Shown piece after piece: positions 20,100-33,322 of a stretch of DNA of 64,000 nucleotides. Each line of letters opens with the position of its first letter. Position 1 is the first letter of the stretch. A program made the translations under genes and the position numbers. The stretch is from Trametes villosa (taxonomy: Eukaryota; Basidiomycota; Agaricomycetes; Polyporales; Polyporaceae), in NCBI GenBank assembly GCA_002964805.2, contig PUDQ02000027.1, positions 124,001 to 188,000 on the forward strand, read 5' to 3'. The notes under the pieces were generated by a model. That model searched no databases, had not been told where the DNA came from, and saw nothing but the letters and a program-made list of their open reading frames with translations.

Positions 20100-20541
20100 G
20101 GCGATTTCGAATTTGACGAATGTGCCAGGAGAGGATACGCAGCAAGTGGACGATGAGGTGGTCTGTTTAGAACAACCCCCGCGAGCCCTGTTATACTAGG
20201 CTGCCTCTATCAGCGCGTTCACCGAAGCTAACCTGACAAAGCAGTTTACAGAGGCATCTTACAAAGCAGGCGCGCCCGGCTTCTGTGGCATCGACGTCAT
20301 TCAGCGCATCGATGAGTGCAAGTTCGCGACGGTCCCGGAAGCTCTCCACGGGCGACAGATATTTCTTCCGGCCCATGAAGCGCTTGGCAGAAACGCGTCG
20401 CGTTAGAGCTGTAACTGACGCGGTCACGTTCCATGTCTCAAACGCGTAGATCGTCCGGCGTGGCGCAGATCACGCCGTCCTCCTCGTACTCTCCGACCAC
20501 CACCACCCATTTCGTGAAGGCTACTTCCTCATACAGCGACC
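20100..20541. other. Divergent intergenic region between paralogue D and the WD40 gene
   Basis: 442 bp between two outward-reading genes; it should hold both promoters. A 78-codon minus-strand frame at 20427-20191 has no recognisable domain. Confidence 0.5.
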
Positions 20542-23006
20542 ATGGCGGAGCAGGTGCCATGGGTCAACTATATTGACGGGCTCGCTCAGCAGTTTGAGGC
20601 GCACCAGGAAGTCCAAGCCGACGAGGAAGAAAGATGCGAGAAGGAGTTCTACAAGATCCTTCGTGATACGTGCAACGTCGTACACGACGCGGAGAAAGCC
20701 GCGTCTCCAGACCTACCTGCAGTCGTCGAGAAAGCGCACGCACTGTTCAGCCAGGCCATTGGCTGGGCTCTTGCGGAGGACCTCTATGAGTTCATACCGT
20801 GCTTCTCCGATTCTAAAGAGGAACCAGAAGTCGAGGACAGCTTGAAGATGTGCGGTGGGTACAATGAAGTCGCAGAAGTGTTGCTTGATCTATTGCTGAG
20901 TGTTATCACGATGTCTAGGATCTGACATAACCGAGGCGTTTATGGAGTTCTACACAGGGTACCTAAACCCGGGAGCTCGTAAGCTAGAATATCACAAGAT
21001 GTTCAGGTTTTCGGTCACTCACCATCGCTTAACTTCTACGCAGCACGGCCGAAGCTTCCCAAGTTCGCCCGCACGACCTCATGGGCGAAGTCCCCCCGCC
21101 CACATCCGTACTCAACCCGTCTCTCGCGCTTCCGCGATGGATTTACTTCTCCCGCGTCCGATGGGACGCCCTTGGCACAGCAGATCTACCAAGCTCGAGC
21201 ACAAGTGAGCATCGACTTCGCCAGCCCCTGGGCAATGGAGATCTCCTCCGGGGGCTCGATCCTCGCGATGTCGCGCGGAGGAGGCTGGAAGAGCCGCGAC
21301 CCGATCCTGCGCTACTACCGTCTTGACGACGTCCACGATGAATGGCTGGAGGGCTCATCTATAGAGCCCGGCCTGTCAAACGTCGCACACTACATCACCA
21401 CTGACGAGGCGCGCAAGCTCATATTCCTAGCCGACGACGACCGCATCAAGTCGTTCTCGTGGGCGACGAACGAGGACGACAAGCCCAAAGCACGCCTCCC
21501 TAACATCCACACCATGAACTCCCTGCGCGACTTCAGCGGGCCGATCACGCTCCTCCCGAACGGCCGCCTCCTCCGCGTCGGAGAAGGCCAAGCGGCGATC
21601 TGGACGCTCGACACCCTCGAGACGCACCAAGACAACCCCGGGAAGCTCATCGGCGACGGCACGCTCAACGCGGACAACAGCTGGCGCGAGGCGGGCTGCA
21701 AACGCATGGAGAAGTCGAGCGGGACGCGCCCGCATTCCATCGTCGCGTTCGCCGACGCGCCGGCGTTCGCGCCCAGGACGCTGCACGTGCACGCGCCGAG
21801 CGGGCACCTGCTGTGCGGCGAGCGCGACGGCGGCGCGGGCGCGTGCGCGGCGGTCGACGTCGAGCATGGCGGGCGCATCGTCGCGCGCTACCTCGGCCAC
21901 GGGCGCGACGTGGAGCGCATCGTGACGAGTGCAGGGGACGCGAACGTGTTCGTGACGGCGGGCGGGGACGGCTTCGCGAGGGTGTTCGACGTGCGCCGGC
22001 CGCTGCCTGTGATGACGTTCAATACTGGCCAGCAGAGCGAAGGGTGCCCCGACGTTGTCTTCATCCACCCAGATGGCATCCCAAGTGCGTCTCCTCTCTA
22101 CCACTTTGTGTATGTGATGGCGTCTCACTATCTGCTTTCACAGCGTTGTTCACCGGGGGTGAGCGTACGGAACAAGTCAAAGTCTGGGACGTGCGCGCCA
22201 AGTCCGTCGTCTACGAGCTCTCGACGGGCAACAACGCGGTCACCGCGATGGCGTGGGACGCGCGCCACTCCTCGCTGTTCGTCGCCACGGAGTGCCAGAC
22301 GAGGACGAGGATGGGGGGACTCGGCGGGTACCGCAAGGCGCGCGTCCCGCGGTGGGCGACGTGGAAGGCGGCGCAGAAAGAGGCCCAAGCCCTTAAGGAG
22401 GGACGAGGAGCGAGTGATGTATCCGATGAGGCAGGAGATGCGCCCGTCGATGAACCTGCTGTCGCTGTGCAGGCAGAGCCCCAGGGTGCCACATCTACCG
22501 ACGCGGCGGTACTCGAGGAGACGCCTACAACCCAAGAGAACGTGGAGGACGTCGTCGTTCAAAACAGCATCCAAGCTCCAGTGGCGGAACAAACCGATAC
22601 CGACGATGCTCGTAAAGACGTAGACATGCTTGGCGCGGATGAGGACGATGGAGAAGATGATGACGGCGACGACTCTGACTGGATGGATGAAGACGACGAC
22701 TCGGGTGGCATGGACGAAGACGAAGACGAGGGTGAAAGCGAGGGCACTAAGGTGGAATCCTCGAGCGAAGAGGAAGAGCCAGAAGACATTGACGAGGAGT
22801 ACTCCGCCGATACGCGCTGGCCCAGGAGCTGCTTCCACAAGGAGGACTTCTACGGGTACACATTTGACGCCGGGAGAAATATCCTAAGTAAGTGTGCAGC
22901 CTATTCCCCTCGCTGCTGTTGGGGGTACTCACTTCTAGCTTGTTTAGTGCGCTGGCAGTTCAAGGAGGAGCCGAACTTGAGGCAACTCCCGCCGAGGGGT
23001 CCCTGA
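20542..23006 (+). CDS. WD40-repeat protein with acidic C-terminal region
   Basis: Exons as read: 20542-20854, 20919-20958, 21044-21107, 21181-22084, 22144-22887 and 22948-23006; all phases agree. The N-terminal about 130 residues are helical and charged (VNYIDGLAQQFEAHQE). The middle is a beta propeller: HSIVAFADAPAFAP, DVEHGGRIVARYLGHGRDVE, VFVTAGGDGFARVFDVRRP, ERTEQVKVWDVRAKSVVYEL. The C-terminal 200 residues are very acidic (runs of Asp and Glu near 22640-22800). WD40 propellers serve as protein-binding platforms; the partner is not evident. The intron 21108-21180 is needed to join the two frames (from PPPTS to QIYQARAQ). It ends 131 bp from the convergent transporter gene. Confidence 0.85.
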
Positions 23007-23137
23007 ACCCGTTGACCCCTTCAGAATCTTCGAGATAGCGCAACTATTGAGACCCTGTCTCCAACATCCACCCGTTTCTACGCAACGTATGTATGTGTTG
23101 CATTACAAATACATCTGAACCTAACTTGAACACATGC

Positions 23138-25440
23138 TCACTTCTCCACGTCGAGCTCGTGATGATCCATCTTCTCGTGTGCGCCCGAGTCTGACAAGTC
23201 GTGCGTATCCGCCTCGTCGCCGAACACCTCCGCCATCTGCTCGAGGGTCTTGCCTAGGTATCATAAGCGTCAACGGTGCTGTGACGAGACCGCGGAGGCT
23301 GACATACCTTTCGTTTCGGGGAAGAAGAGCGCGATGATAACGAAGTCGACTGCGTTCAAGCAGATGAAGACGAGGTAGTACTTCCAACTGATGTTGTTGA
23401 TCGCCAGATTCGAGACCTAGCACAAGCAAAGAATATCAATGAGCGGTGCGTCCTGAATGGGTGGCGGGAATGTGCTTACCTGGGAGAAAAGCACGTTGAA
23501 CGCCCAGTTCGCACACGTAGCGACGCTGGTCCCTATCGACCGCGTCCGTGTCGGGAAGACCTGGTTCCTACTGTCAGCCGTGCGCCGTTCACAGAGACCT
23601 ATCTGCTCCCAACTCACCTCGGACGCAAGCACCCAGCTGACCGGCCCGAAGCTGAGGGAGAAGAATATGCTGGTCATGAAGATCATAGCGATCCCCGCGC
23701 GCTGCGCAGCGAGGTTCGTGGACTCCTCCGGTGGGAACGAGGCGACGATGGCGGTCAGGACGGAGTACGTCACGACGAAGCTCCCCGCACCGAACAGCAG
23801 CGGCTTCTTCCGCCCCACCGTGTCCAGGATGAGCGTGATGAAGCTACGCGTCAATAATCGTCAGTCTCAGAATAACCCTTGCCATAAATCTCCTCGCTAG
23901 ACGGACTGAGACGTACAAGAAGTTCGTGATAGGCCCAACAGCGCCATAGATGCCCTGCACGAGAAGCGACTGGCCCGCGCTGAGCCCGAGCGCCCTGTAC
24001 ATCGACGGCCCAAAGTAGTTGATCACGTTGATGCCCGAGAACTGGCCGAACACCTGCACGCCGACGGCGACGAGCGTGCGGCGGAGCATGCCGCGCGTCG
24101 CCCACAGCTCGCGCAGCGACCGCGCGCGCACGCGCTGCTCCGCCTTGATCGTCGCCTGCATCTCGTCGAACTCGGCGTCCGCGGCGGCGAGCTCGGCGGG
24201 CGCGCGGCCGTGCAGCGTGCGCACGACGGCGTGCGCTTCGGCATCCCGGCCTTGCTCGAGGAGCCAGCGGGGGGAGCGGGGCATGAATTGTGCGCCGACC
24301 AAGAGTAGGGCAGCTGGAGCAAGCTGGGTACGGGTCAGTTAAATCTAGGGATCCTCAGAAAAACACGGCGAACCTGTAAACCTAGTGGAAGCCTCCATTG
24401 TTTGTTACCGTTGAGATATTGGCAGCCATACCCAACCTGTACTTTCTCAGATACATTCAGAAGTAATCAGCCGTGGACTAACTCACCCAATTCGCGACAA
24501 TGAAACCGATGCCGATCATTTGTTGCGTGAGTCCTACCACAAAGCCACGGTGTTTTGCGGGTGCGATCTCAGTCTGTAAGGGACGTGCGTTAGTCTTGGT
24601 TCACAGCAATACCCATGAATTCAGTCCTCACGTTGTACAGAGGAACAGTCATGGACAGAATCCTGCGAATAGTTATAAAGTGTCGAAGCAGGGCGCAAGG
24701 AGTATGTCAACCTACCCGATAGCGAATCCAGCGACGATACGACCGATGAGCATGCACGCGAAGTTGTTCGCTCCTGCTTGCATCGCGCACCCCCATAGAG
24801 CGATAAGGGCGCCGAGCTGTAGCACACTCGTCAGTGCGCACTCTGACCAATGCTCGCGCATATAGTCACCTGTACTGTTAGCCTGCGCCCGAATCTGTCG
24901 TTCACCCTACCTCTTCATGTGAGCACGGGTATGGCGGATCCAATCGCAGAAACTCACCATCCGGCCGTGGCTGCTCCAAAGAAGCATCCTCCTGGATAAA
25001 TCGGTAAGTTCCTGCTTTTACAGTGGGGAACAAGCCTGTTCACCCGTAAATGTCGACACTACCGCGCCGGAGAGGCTGTCATAATTCCCGGGGTTGTTGA
25101 CGAAGCTCTTGAACTCAGGGAACGTGATCACAGATGAGATGATTCCACTACAACAACGAGGCACCCGCTCAGCGTCCGCCAAAACCGGTAAGCGAAACAG
25201 AGAAGGCCGCTGCTCACCTGTCGTAGCTGTATGAAGCAGGTACAGCACTTAGCATGGGCAACTCGAACTAGAAGCTCATTCGCTTACCCAAACAAAAAGG
25301 AACCTAGCGGACAAGACAAAAGGTCAGCGCCCGTCTTCTCTTCGCGAACATCCCCCGGCGATACCAAGAAGGCGGCGCGGACGGCTGGACTCACCTATCG
25401 CGCAGAAGAGCGCGATCCCGATGTTGTACACGCGCCCCAT
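23138..25440 (-). CDS. MFS sugar transporter (sugar porter family)
   Basis: Twelve-helix plasma-membrane sugar/H+ symporter family. The gene is cut by at least ten short introns, so no long frame exists. Pieces in order: MGRVYNIGIALFCAI; GSFLFG-YDSG-IISSVITFPEF; NDRFGRRLTVQ (loop 2-3 signature); MLIGRIVAGFAIG; TEIAPAKHRGFVVG; PRSPRWLLEQGR (PESPRWL-like); VFGQFSGINVINYFGP; DTVGRKKPLLFG; FGPVSWVLASEV; VFPTRTRSIGTSVATCANW; ALFFPETKG; KTLEQMAEVFGDEA, ending in TGA at 23140-23138. These are all the family hallmarks. A 9-nt exon (25226-25218, CTACGACAG) supplies YDS after FLFG. Substrate is not predictable from the motifs; hexose, quinate and disaccharide carriers share them. Exact borders of some small exons are uncertain. 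Confidence 0.9.
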
Positions 25441-26330
25441 ACCGTCTTAGTGTTCCGTGAACGGGTCGAATGAGCCGCAGGTCGTCGTCAGCGGCCGTCC
25501 AAGGTGCAAGTCCACCTTCGCAAAGCTCGCACGCCCGCCTCCCGCATCGGACGCCTTAAATACCGCCGACCCGCACAGAGGGAGGTCACCGGTACCGTCC
25601 AGGCGCGCTGCCCGCACTGGACCCATCAGCCCGCTTCTGAGCTTCTGGAGAAAGCTCGGGTGACGGCCGTGATACAGCGCTGGGGAGCGACGCGACACGG
25701 GCACGACGCAGGGTCAGGCGACTGTGGTTCTTGCCTGGAGAGTGCAGGTCGTGCCCTCGCCGGCGCTGGCGGGAGCGGCGGCGGGCCGGGAGCGCGTATC
25801 GGTGTAGCTTCGGATGCTGTTGTGAGTGCTGGACGCACCGAAGAACATTCATCACTGCAACAGTGGTAGCAGGCTACCTGGACAACCTGACGGCGGGATG
25901 AAATCGAAAAGGGGGATACGGATGATGGGTGCCTGAGCTTGTAAGAGAGAATCTCTGACTATGTGGTCGCTGTAACTCTGGTGTGAGTGTCTGTGCAAAT
26001 CCCCTAGTTGAGAATACGATGAGAAACAACGAAGTTGGCGGATGAGCTGCCCCGAGCTGGTCACCCGAGCAGAGTATACTGCAATAATACTGAAGCAAAG
26101 ACGGTTCATGTTTCACACTGGAGAGGCGCCTTCAGGGCGTAACGCTAGACATTGTTCGTCAATGCTGTATCAAACCTTCGTCAATTGGGGCCACCGCACT
26201 CGGAGTACGTGGCGCAGTGGAGAGTTTGATGGTCCATGAACGAGGGGGTAGAGCCTTGTTCTGAGGAATAAGGGATATTGGTGGTACACTCTCGATGACT
26301 GTCACCTTCGTTTCTACCGCTCGACTTGCT
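25441..26330. other. Intergenic, upstream of the sugar transporter
   Basis: 890 bp between the start of the transporter and the 3' end of the macrodomain gene, both on minus. I see no gene. It should contain the transporter promoter and the macrodomain 3' UTR. Confidence 0.5.
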
Positions 26331-27482
26331 CTAATTTGCGCCGCTCCCTGCGTCCTCCGCATCGGCAGGGAAGTAGAGGGGTAGCAATTTCCTGCTCCGA
26401 GCTGAGGGTTGGACAGCGCGCTTCACAGACAAGTGAAGCTACGTACTCGTACACCCGTTTGTCGAGGTCGCTCCACACGACGAAAATAGTGCGCTCAAGC
26501 TAACCGCGACGGGCGACAGATTACCTCTTGGCACAAGGCAACAAGAAACAGCTGCGCTCACCTTGTCTCCGTCCGAGGAGTCCAAGAACTTTCGCACGAC
26601 ATCGAGTGCGATGTGCGTGGCGTCTTGAATGGGATATCCGTAGATGCCCGTCGAGATGGAGGGAAACGCCTACGAAACCATTCAGTCGCGCAAGCTGTGC
26701 ACATCGGACGTGCACGAACGATGTGCTTCAGCGCGTTGTCCGCCGCGAGCTGCAGGCTGGTCTTGTAGCACGACGCGAGCTGCTGGGCCTTCTCGTCCGC
26801 CTTCGAGGACGAGTAAATCGGGCCGACGGTATGAATGATGTGACGGCTACGAAGGCTTTTCGACGCTGTCTTGTCGTGCGGTGGCGACGGATCTCACGCA
26901 CGCTGGGAGGTCATACCCCTTCGTGATCTTCGCGTCCCCCGTGTCACATCCATTCAGTCTGCGGCCTGCTTCTGTAAGGGCGTGAGCTCCGCCGACAAGG
27001 GTCGCGCACTTACATTCGGCGAGCAGCGACGGGCCGGCTGCGGCATGGATGGCGCCGTCGACTGAGTACAAGGAATTCAGCGGCCGATAGGGTATAGATA
27101 GACTGCGAAGCTGACCTCCGCCGCCTCCTGCCGGCGGCACGCGCGTGTCAATGTTCCGTGTGGGGAAGAGGATAATGGAGGGCACGGACCGAGGAGGCTT
27201 CTGTTTGCCGCGTTGACGATGGCGTCGACGTCCAGGTTCGTGATGTCGCCTTGGCTGGGGCGCGGGTGAGTGGACGGAGCGGATGTGGCACAAGGGGCGC
27301 CGTCGCATGGCAGATATGATTGGCACCGGCGACATTGATCACTCCGATACTTACTACAGCGACACACGGTCCAGAAGCGCCGCCTTGGGCGGGTGCCGCG
27401 CGCTGGCCGCCTCTGCGGGCTTGAGCACGCCGGACTTGTACAGCTCGCGGAGGGTGGGGAGCCTGGGGAGCCCGACGGACAT
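26331..27482 (-). CDS. Macrodomain protein (ADP-ribose binding or hydrolysing)
   Basis: Pieces joined by short introns: [162 protein letters not shown], then [14 protein letters not shown] and TAG at 26333-26331. This is the full macrodomain fold with the adenine-binding Asp (GDI), the NAAN motif, the phosphate-binding glycine loop and the STGIYG loop. It probably removes mono-ADP-ribose or hydrolyses ADP-ribose derivatives in cytosol or nucleus (MacroD-like, inference). The glycine loop comes from a 12-nt exon (27127-27116). The gene is divergent from the kinase 209 bp away. Confidence 0.9.
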
Positions 27483-27691
27483 GGCGGGCGTTGTACCTGG
27501 TGGGGGGAGGAGAGGGAGGCGTCAGCCTGATCGGGGCGGGACAGGCACCGCCCCGGAGTGGCGACAGGGAGATGGGCGTCTAGAGATGCATTGTCCGGTC
27601 GTCCGAGTTATATTTGGGCTGTTTTGTTCTCCTCCGACAATAAGTCGTCTTGTCCCCCGCCCCCGCCCCAGTGCCCCTCGCCAATTGTCTC
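27483..27691. promoter_or_regulatory. Shared divergent promoter region of the macrodomain and kinase genes
   Basis: Only 209 bp separate the two start codons, so both promoters and both 5' UTRs must fit here. A C-rich stretch (CCCCCGCCCCCGCCCC-like) lies just upstream of the kinase ATG. No specific operator is claimed. Confidence 0.5.
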
Positions 27692-29736
<2,045 letters not shown>

Positions 29737-30816
29737 CACGCCCCCTCCCTTCCGCCTCTCGCCGTACACCACACTTTGACGCCCCCGCACGCCCTCGACG
29801 ATTCCCCGGCGCCGCTCGCATACCCCGTTCGTTCGGCATCCCAGGCCCGGCCCCTCACCCCGCGCCCTCCGCCCTCTACTTTCGCTTCGTTCCGTCGACA
29901 CCTCATGTGGACTGCGCATACTCCCCGACTCCTCGCATGCACGCATCGCTACTTATCGCTAACACTTAATTCGTGTACTAGTACCACGTCGTCTCCCTTT
30001 CCCTTCTTTCTTTGTTACCCCCGGGCCCCCGCGTGTGGCTGGTCTAGAGCTTGCTGGTTAGGCTCTTGCATTGCATACGGTTACTCACGGGGTACCTATC
30101 ATGCTGTCTATATGACGTACCGAGCTGGGCACTTGTATACGTGTGCTGGCTGGTTGTATACGGGTCTCTGCTTAGGTCCGTGTCATGTCGGCAAGGCTGT
30201 ACGACCTGAATATACGCTCGCGGCGTCCTATCCTGCCAATATGAACGAGGTACATGCAACTCCAAGCTAAGAGATCTAGAGCAGTTTTAGTAGTATATAG
30301 AGCACGGGTAAGAGTACACAGAGCAAGATACCAAGACACGAGAGTAGCGTATCGACACGGGAACGCAGTACAGTGCAAGCGTGTCCGCGTGAGACAGGGA
30401 AGGCCGCGTGAGCTGATGCATATTGCGTGGCCGTAAGTCTTTAGCGGTTGCGGATGTGAACGAGGTACAGCGAAGTGAGGGGCCATTCGCAACGGCAAAC
30501 AGGGCAATAGACCAAGATACGAGAGCGATATACGAAGCAAGAGAGGGAAATATAAGAGCATATACACAGCAGGAGACCAAGATACAATAGCAGGATCGAC
30601 ATGCATTTAAAGTACTGTAGTACAGTACAAGCACAGCAACATAGGACAGCAGCAAAGCAACACAAGACCGGTATCGTTCCAATAGCGGCCCGCCGGAGAA
30701 CCAAGACGATAAACATTACCGTGCATCACAGCGTGACACCGAGTCCGGCAAGCCGTCCAAGCTTGCAAGCACCAAAACGCAGGCTTCGGGGACGCACGAA
30801 CGTCCGCGTGCGCGTA
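29737..30816. other. Intergenic, convergent: kinase 3' side and F-box 3' side
   Basis: 1080 bp without a recognisable gene. From about 30290 to 30680 the plus strand is purine-rich, with loosely repeated words such as ACCAAGATAC and GAGCAAGATACC. Both neighbouring genes end toward it, so it should contain two 3' UTRs. Confidence 0.5.
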
Positions 30817-32628
30817 TCAGAACGAGCGGGTCCAGTCCCCGCTCTGCCCCGTCCACTCGACGCCGTCGGCCCAGATCTGCTCGAGAGTCGCGTACGCATC
30901 CGGGCCATCCAGCGTCCCCACGAGCGTGCCCGCCGCGTCGTACTCCCGGAGGACCGTCTCCCTGTCGAGCGCGCCCCGGAGCCGCGCGCGCTCGTCGGGG
31001 TCCATGAGCCGCACGGCGCCCTCGACCAGCTCCGGGCCCGGGTCCCGCGCGTCCGGGTCGTCGCGCACGCACAGGAGCAGGCGCGAGAGCGGCGCACCGG
31101 CCGCGGCGCGTGCGCGCGCGACGTCCAGCGTGAACTCGGTCTCGGTCTCCTCGTCGGCGTTGGCGGCGCAGGGCCACCCGCCGGGATTGAGCGCGAGGGT
31201 GACAAGGCGCGGGCAGGGCACGGTGCCGTCGGGGCCCGTCGGTATAAGGCCGCTGAGGGGGAGCAGCTCGGTGCTGGGGACGAACCTCCGGAGGGCGTCT
31301 GACGCGAAGAGCGCGAGGAACTCGAGCCGCACGAGGTGGGGGAGGATGGAGAGGAGGGGCGACAGGTCTCCGGAGCGGTGTCCGTCACCCCGGTATACGT
31401 CCATCCATAGGTGGCGGAGGGCAGCGAAAGACGCGAATGCGCCGTCCAGATGGGAGCGGAGTACGGCTGTAGGCCCGATGTGGTTGAGGACACCGATGAC
31501 AACATCCAAACCGTCCTCCTGGTTAAGCGCGTGGAGGCGAAAACCGTACTCATTGGACCGGCAGAATGTCCAGTCGCCTCCGAGAAAAGCGTGTGTGGCG
31601 CGGCGTCCAACGGCCATCCAATGCAGCGCATCAGAAAGATGTCCAGAGTAAACGGCCCCTAGGCGAGTAGTGCAACCGAGAGGAAAACGGATAGAGGACA
31701 GGACATTGTGCCAGATGGTGCAGCCGGGAATAGTTTCGATCTGAGTGAAAATTCTGGTAGGAAGGAAGTCCACCACCTCGAGCACCAGTAGCTGTGGGAG
31801 GATAACTGTCGTATGTCGTCGCCAGGAACGCAGTGACACGATGGCAGTGCTTTGGGTACGATCGGGATGGCCATTGAGGTATAGTTTCAGGACTTGCAGC
31901 CGGGGGGTCTGGACGAGGAGTTTGAGGAGTTCTTCTAAATGCGCTGCCGACTTCATGATACAGAGATGCGAGAGAGCTGGAAAAGCAGTGGAGGGGATGA
32001 AGTCGCACGACAGCAGGCGCAGCGTGCGGAGCCGGGAACTTTGAGGAAAAAGAGGGAATGCAGATGTCCCGCCATAGTCGATGCAGTGGCACGTCGAGAT
32101 GGTACAGCGCTCGAGGCTAGGCAGTGATAGTTGCAGCTGCATAGGCCCGTACCTCTTGCTGTCGATATCCATGGGTCCGTCGCGTGTATAGATTAGACAG
32201 AGCTCGCGAACCCGCGCGTTGTTTTGGATCAGGAACTTCGTGACCCCGCGCCTGGTGGCCCAATCCGCATATACGGCGAGAGGACCGTAGTCAGCACTGC
32301 GTTCCAAGGAGGTCTTGTACCACAGCGACTCCTGATCTGGGTTCTGGCACACCATGATCGTAGACCATAAGGAAGGAGTGCCTGTCGCGATTGCGCGCCA
32401 TGTGCGACATACGGCAGTAATGGGGCTTAGCCGTCTGGTGTCGAACATTCTCTGCCAGGATTCGCCAGGACTCGGAGCCGTGGGAGACAGATGTCCGGGG
32501 ACGAGAGAGAAGATCTCGAGGAGGATCTCTATGGGCAGGCTATCGATAGGAGGACTCGTAGTGGAGATCGATGCACGGGCGTTCGTGAGCGCGGTGCTGT
32601 TGCCGGGTTCCGAGTCGACGGCGGCGGG
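30817..32628 (-). CDS. F-box/LRR-like protein 1 (5' end unresolved)
   Basis: The open frame covers 32628-30817. An F-box motif PIDSLPIEILLEIFSLV lies near 32540-32490, and about 550 residues of Leu-rich repeats follow (for example TLRLLSCDFIPSTAFPALSH, RLQVLKLYLNGHP). It ends GDWTRSF. Such proteins usually link substrates to SCF ubiquitin ligases through Skp1. The frame upstream is closed by TAG at 32631-32629, which probably belongs to an intron acceptor (GACATAG). A short 5' exon near 32760-32830 resembles the corresponding region of F-box gene 2, but I could not fix its ATG. Agaricomycetes carry many such genes, often species-specific. It is a tandem paralogue of the gene at 33323-35059. 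Confidence 0.85.
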   Translation of the reverse strand, partial: PAAVDSEPGNSTALTNARASISTTSPPIDSLPIEILLEIFSLVPGHLSPTAPSPGESWQRMFDTRRLSPITAVCRTWRAIATGTPSLWSTIMVCQNPDQESLWYKTSLERSADYGPLAVYADWATRRGVTKFLIQNNARVRELCLIYTRDGPMDIDSKRYGPMQLQLSLPSLERCTISTCHCIDYGGTSAFPLFPQSSRLRTLRLLSCDFIPSTAFPALSHLCIMKSAAHLEELLKLLVQTPRLQVLKLYLNGHPDRTQSTAIVSLRSWRRHTTVILPQLLVLEVVDFLPTRIFTQIETIPGCTIWHNVLSSIRFPLGCTTRLGAVYSGHLSDALHWMAVGRRATHAFLGGDWTFCRSNEYGFRLHALNQEDGLDVVIGVLNHIGPTAVLRSHLDGAFASFAALRHLWMDVYRGDGHRSGDLSPLLSILPHLVRLEFLALFASDALRRFVPSTELLPLSGLIPTGPDGTVPCPRLVTLALNPGGWPCAANADEETETEFTLDVARARAAAGAPLSRLLLCVRDDPDARDPGPELVEGAVRLMDPDERARLRGALDRETVLREYDAAGTLVGTLDGPDAYATLEQIWADGVEWTGQSGDWTRSF

Positions 32629-33322
32629 CTATGTCAATGGCTTGTCAGTAAGTTCGACAAATGGTTGTACCGGAAGAATCTCACTGCGTCATTGTAAACC
32701 GCGACACTGTAAAGAATCAGCTAAATGCCAATGGCGCTAGCGCTGAGAGATACGCACTCTTCGAGTTTGTTGCCAGACATCCTGCTGCTCATCGTCCTGC
32801 TGGTTTGCCACCTCCCCAGAGAGCTCAAGCAATCAAGCTAGGTACCCCAGCCGCCCCACGGGTATGATGGTGGATACCGTCGTCGAGGATGGCGCGGCCA
32901 CGCAGGAGGCGAGGCTCGAATTAGGCTCGACGCAAAAGCGGGGAGGTAAGCGGGGGTGGCTAGACTCAGAGGTACTAAGCGTGGGAAGGTGTGGGGTAGG
33001 CACTCGAACGCCACAAGGCTACCGTTCCACATAGGTGGGATCGGCATGTGGTGAAGGCGGTATAATGCTACATATATAGTACAACGTCAACTAAACAACG
33101 TCAAGATACAACAAAAAAAAGACGATCACATACGTAGTTTGCTATACAAAAGAGCTAAGGTCCTAGCGGCCGCTGAGATGACGGCCGCAAGGTTACCGAA
33201 TCAATAAATAGCACCATGCATAGTGTATGAAACAGTGAAACAGTGAAACACCGGAGTCCGTGAATTCGCCAAGGAGTATAACGCGCAACTGCGGTCGAGC
33301 CCCGAGTGTCTGCGCGCGCATA
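32629..33322. other. Region between the two F-box genes
   Basis: The left part (to about 32870) probably contains the first exon and intron of F-box gene 1. Around 33050-33250 the sequence is AT-richer and should be the 3' UTR of F-box gene 2. No other gene is seen. Confidence 0.45.

Noticed and set aside
20191..20427. 78-codon minus-strand frame between paralogue D and the WD40 gene
   Set aside because: No domain, no splice support and it lies in a promoter region.
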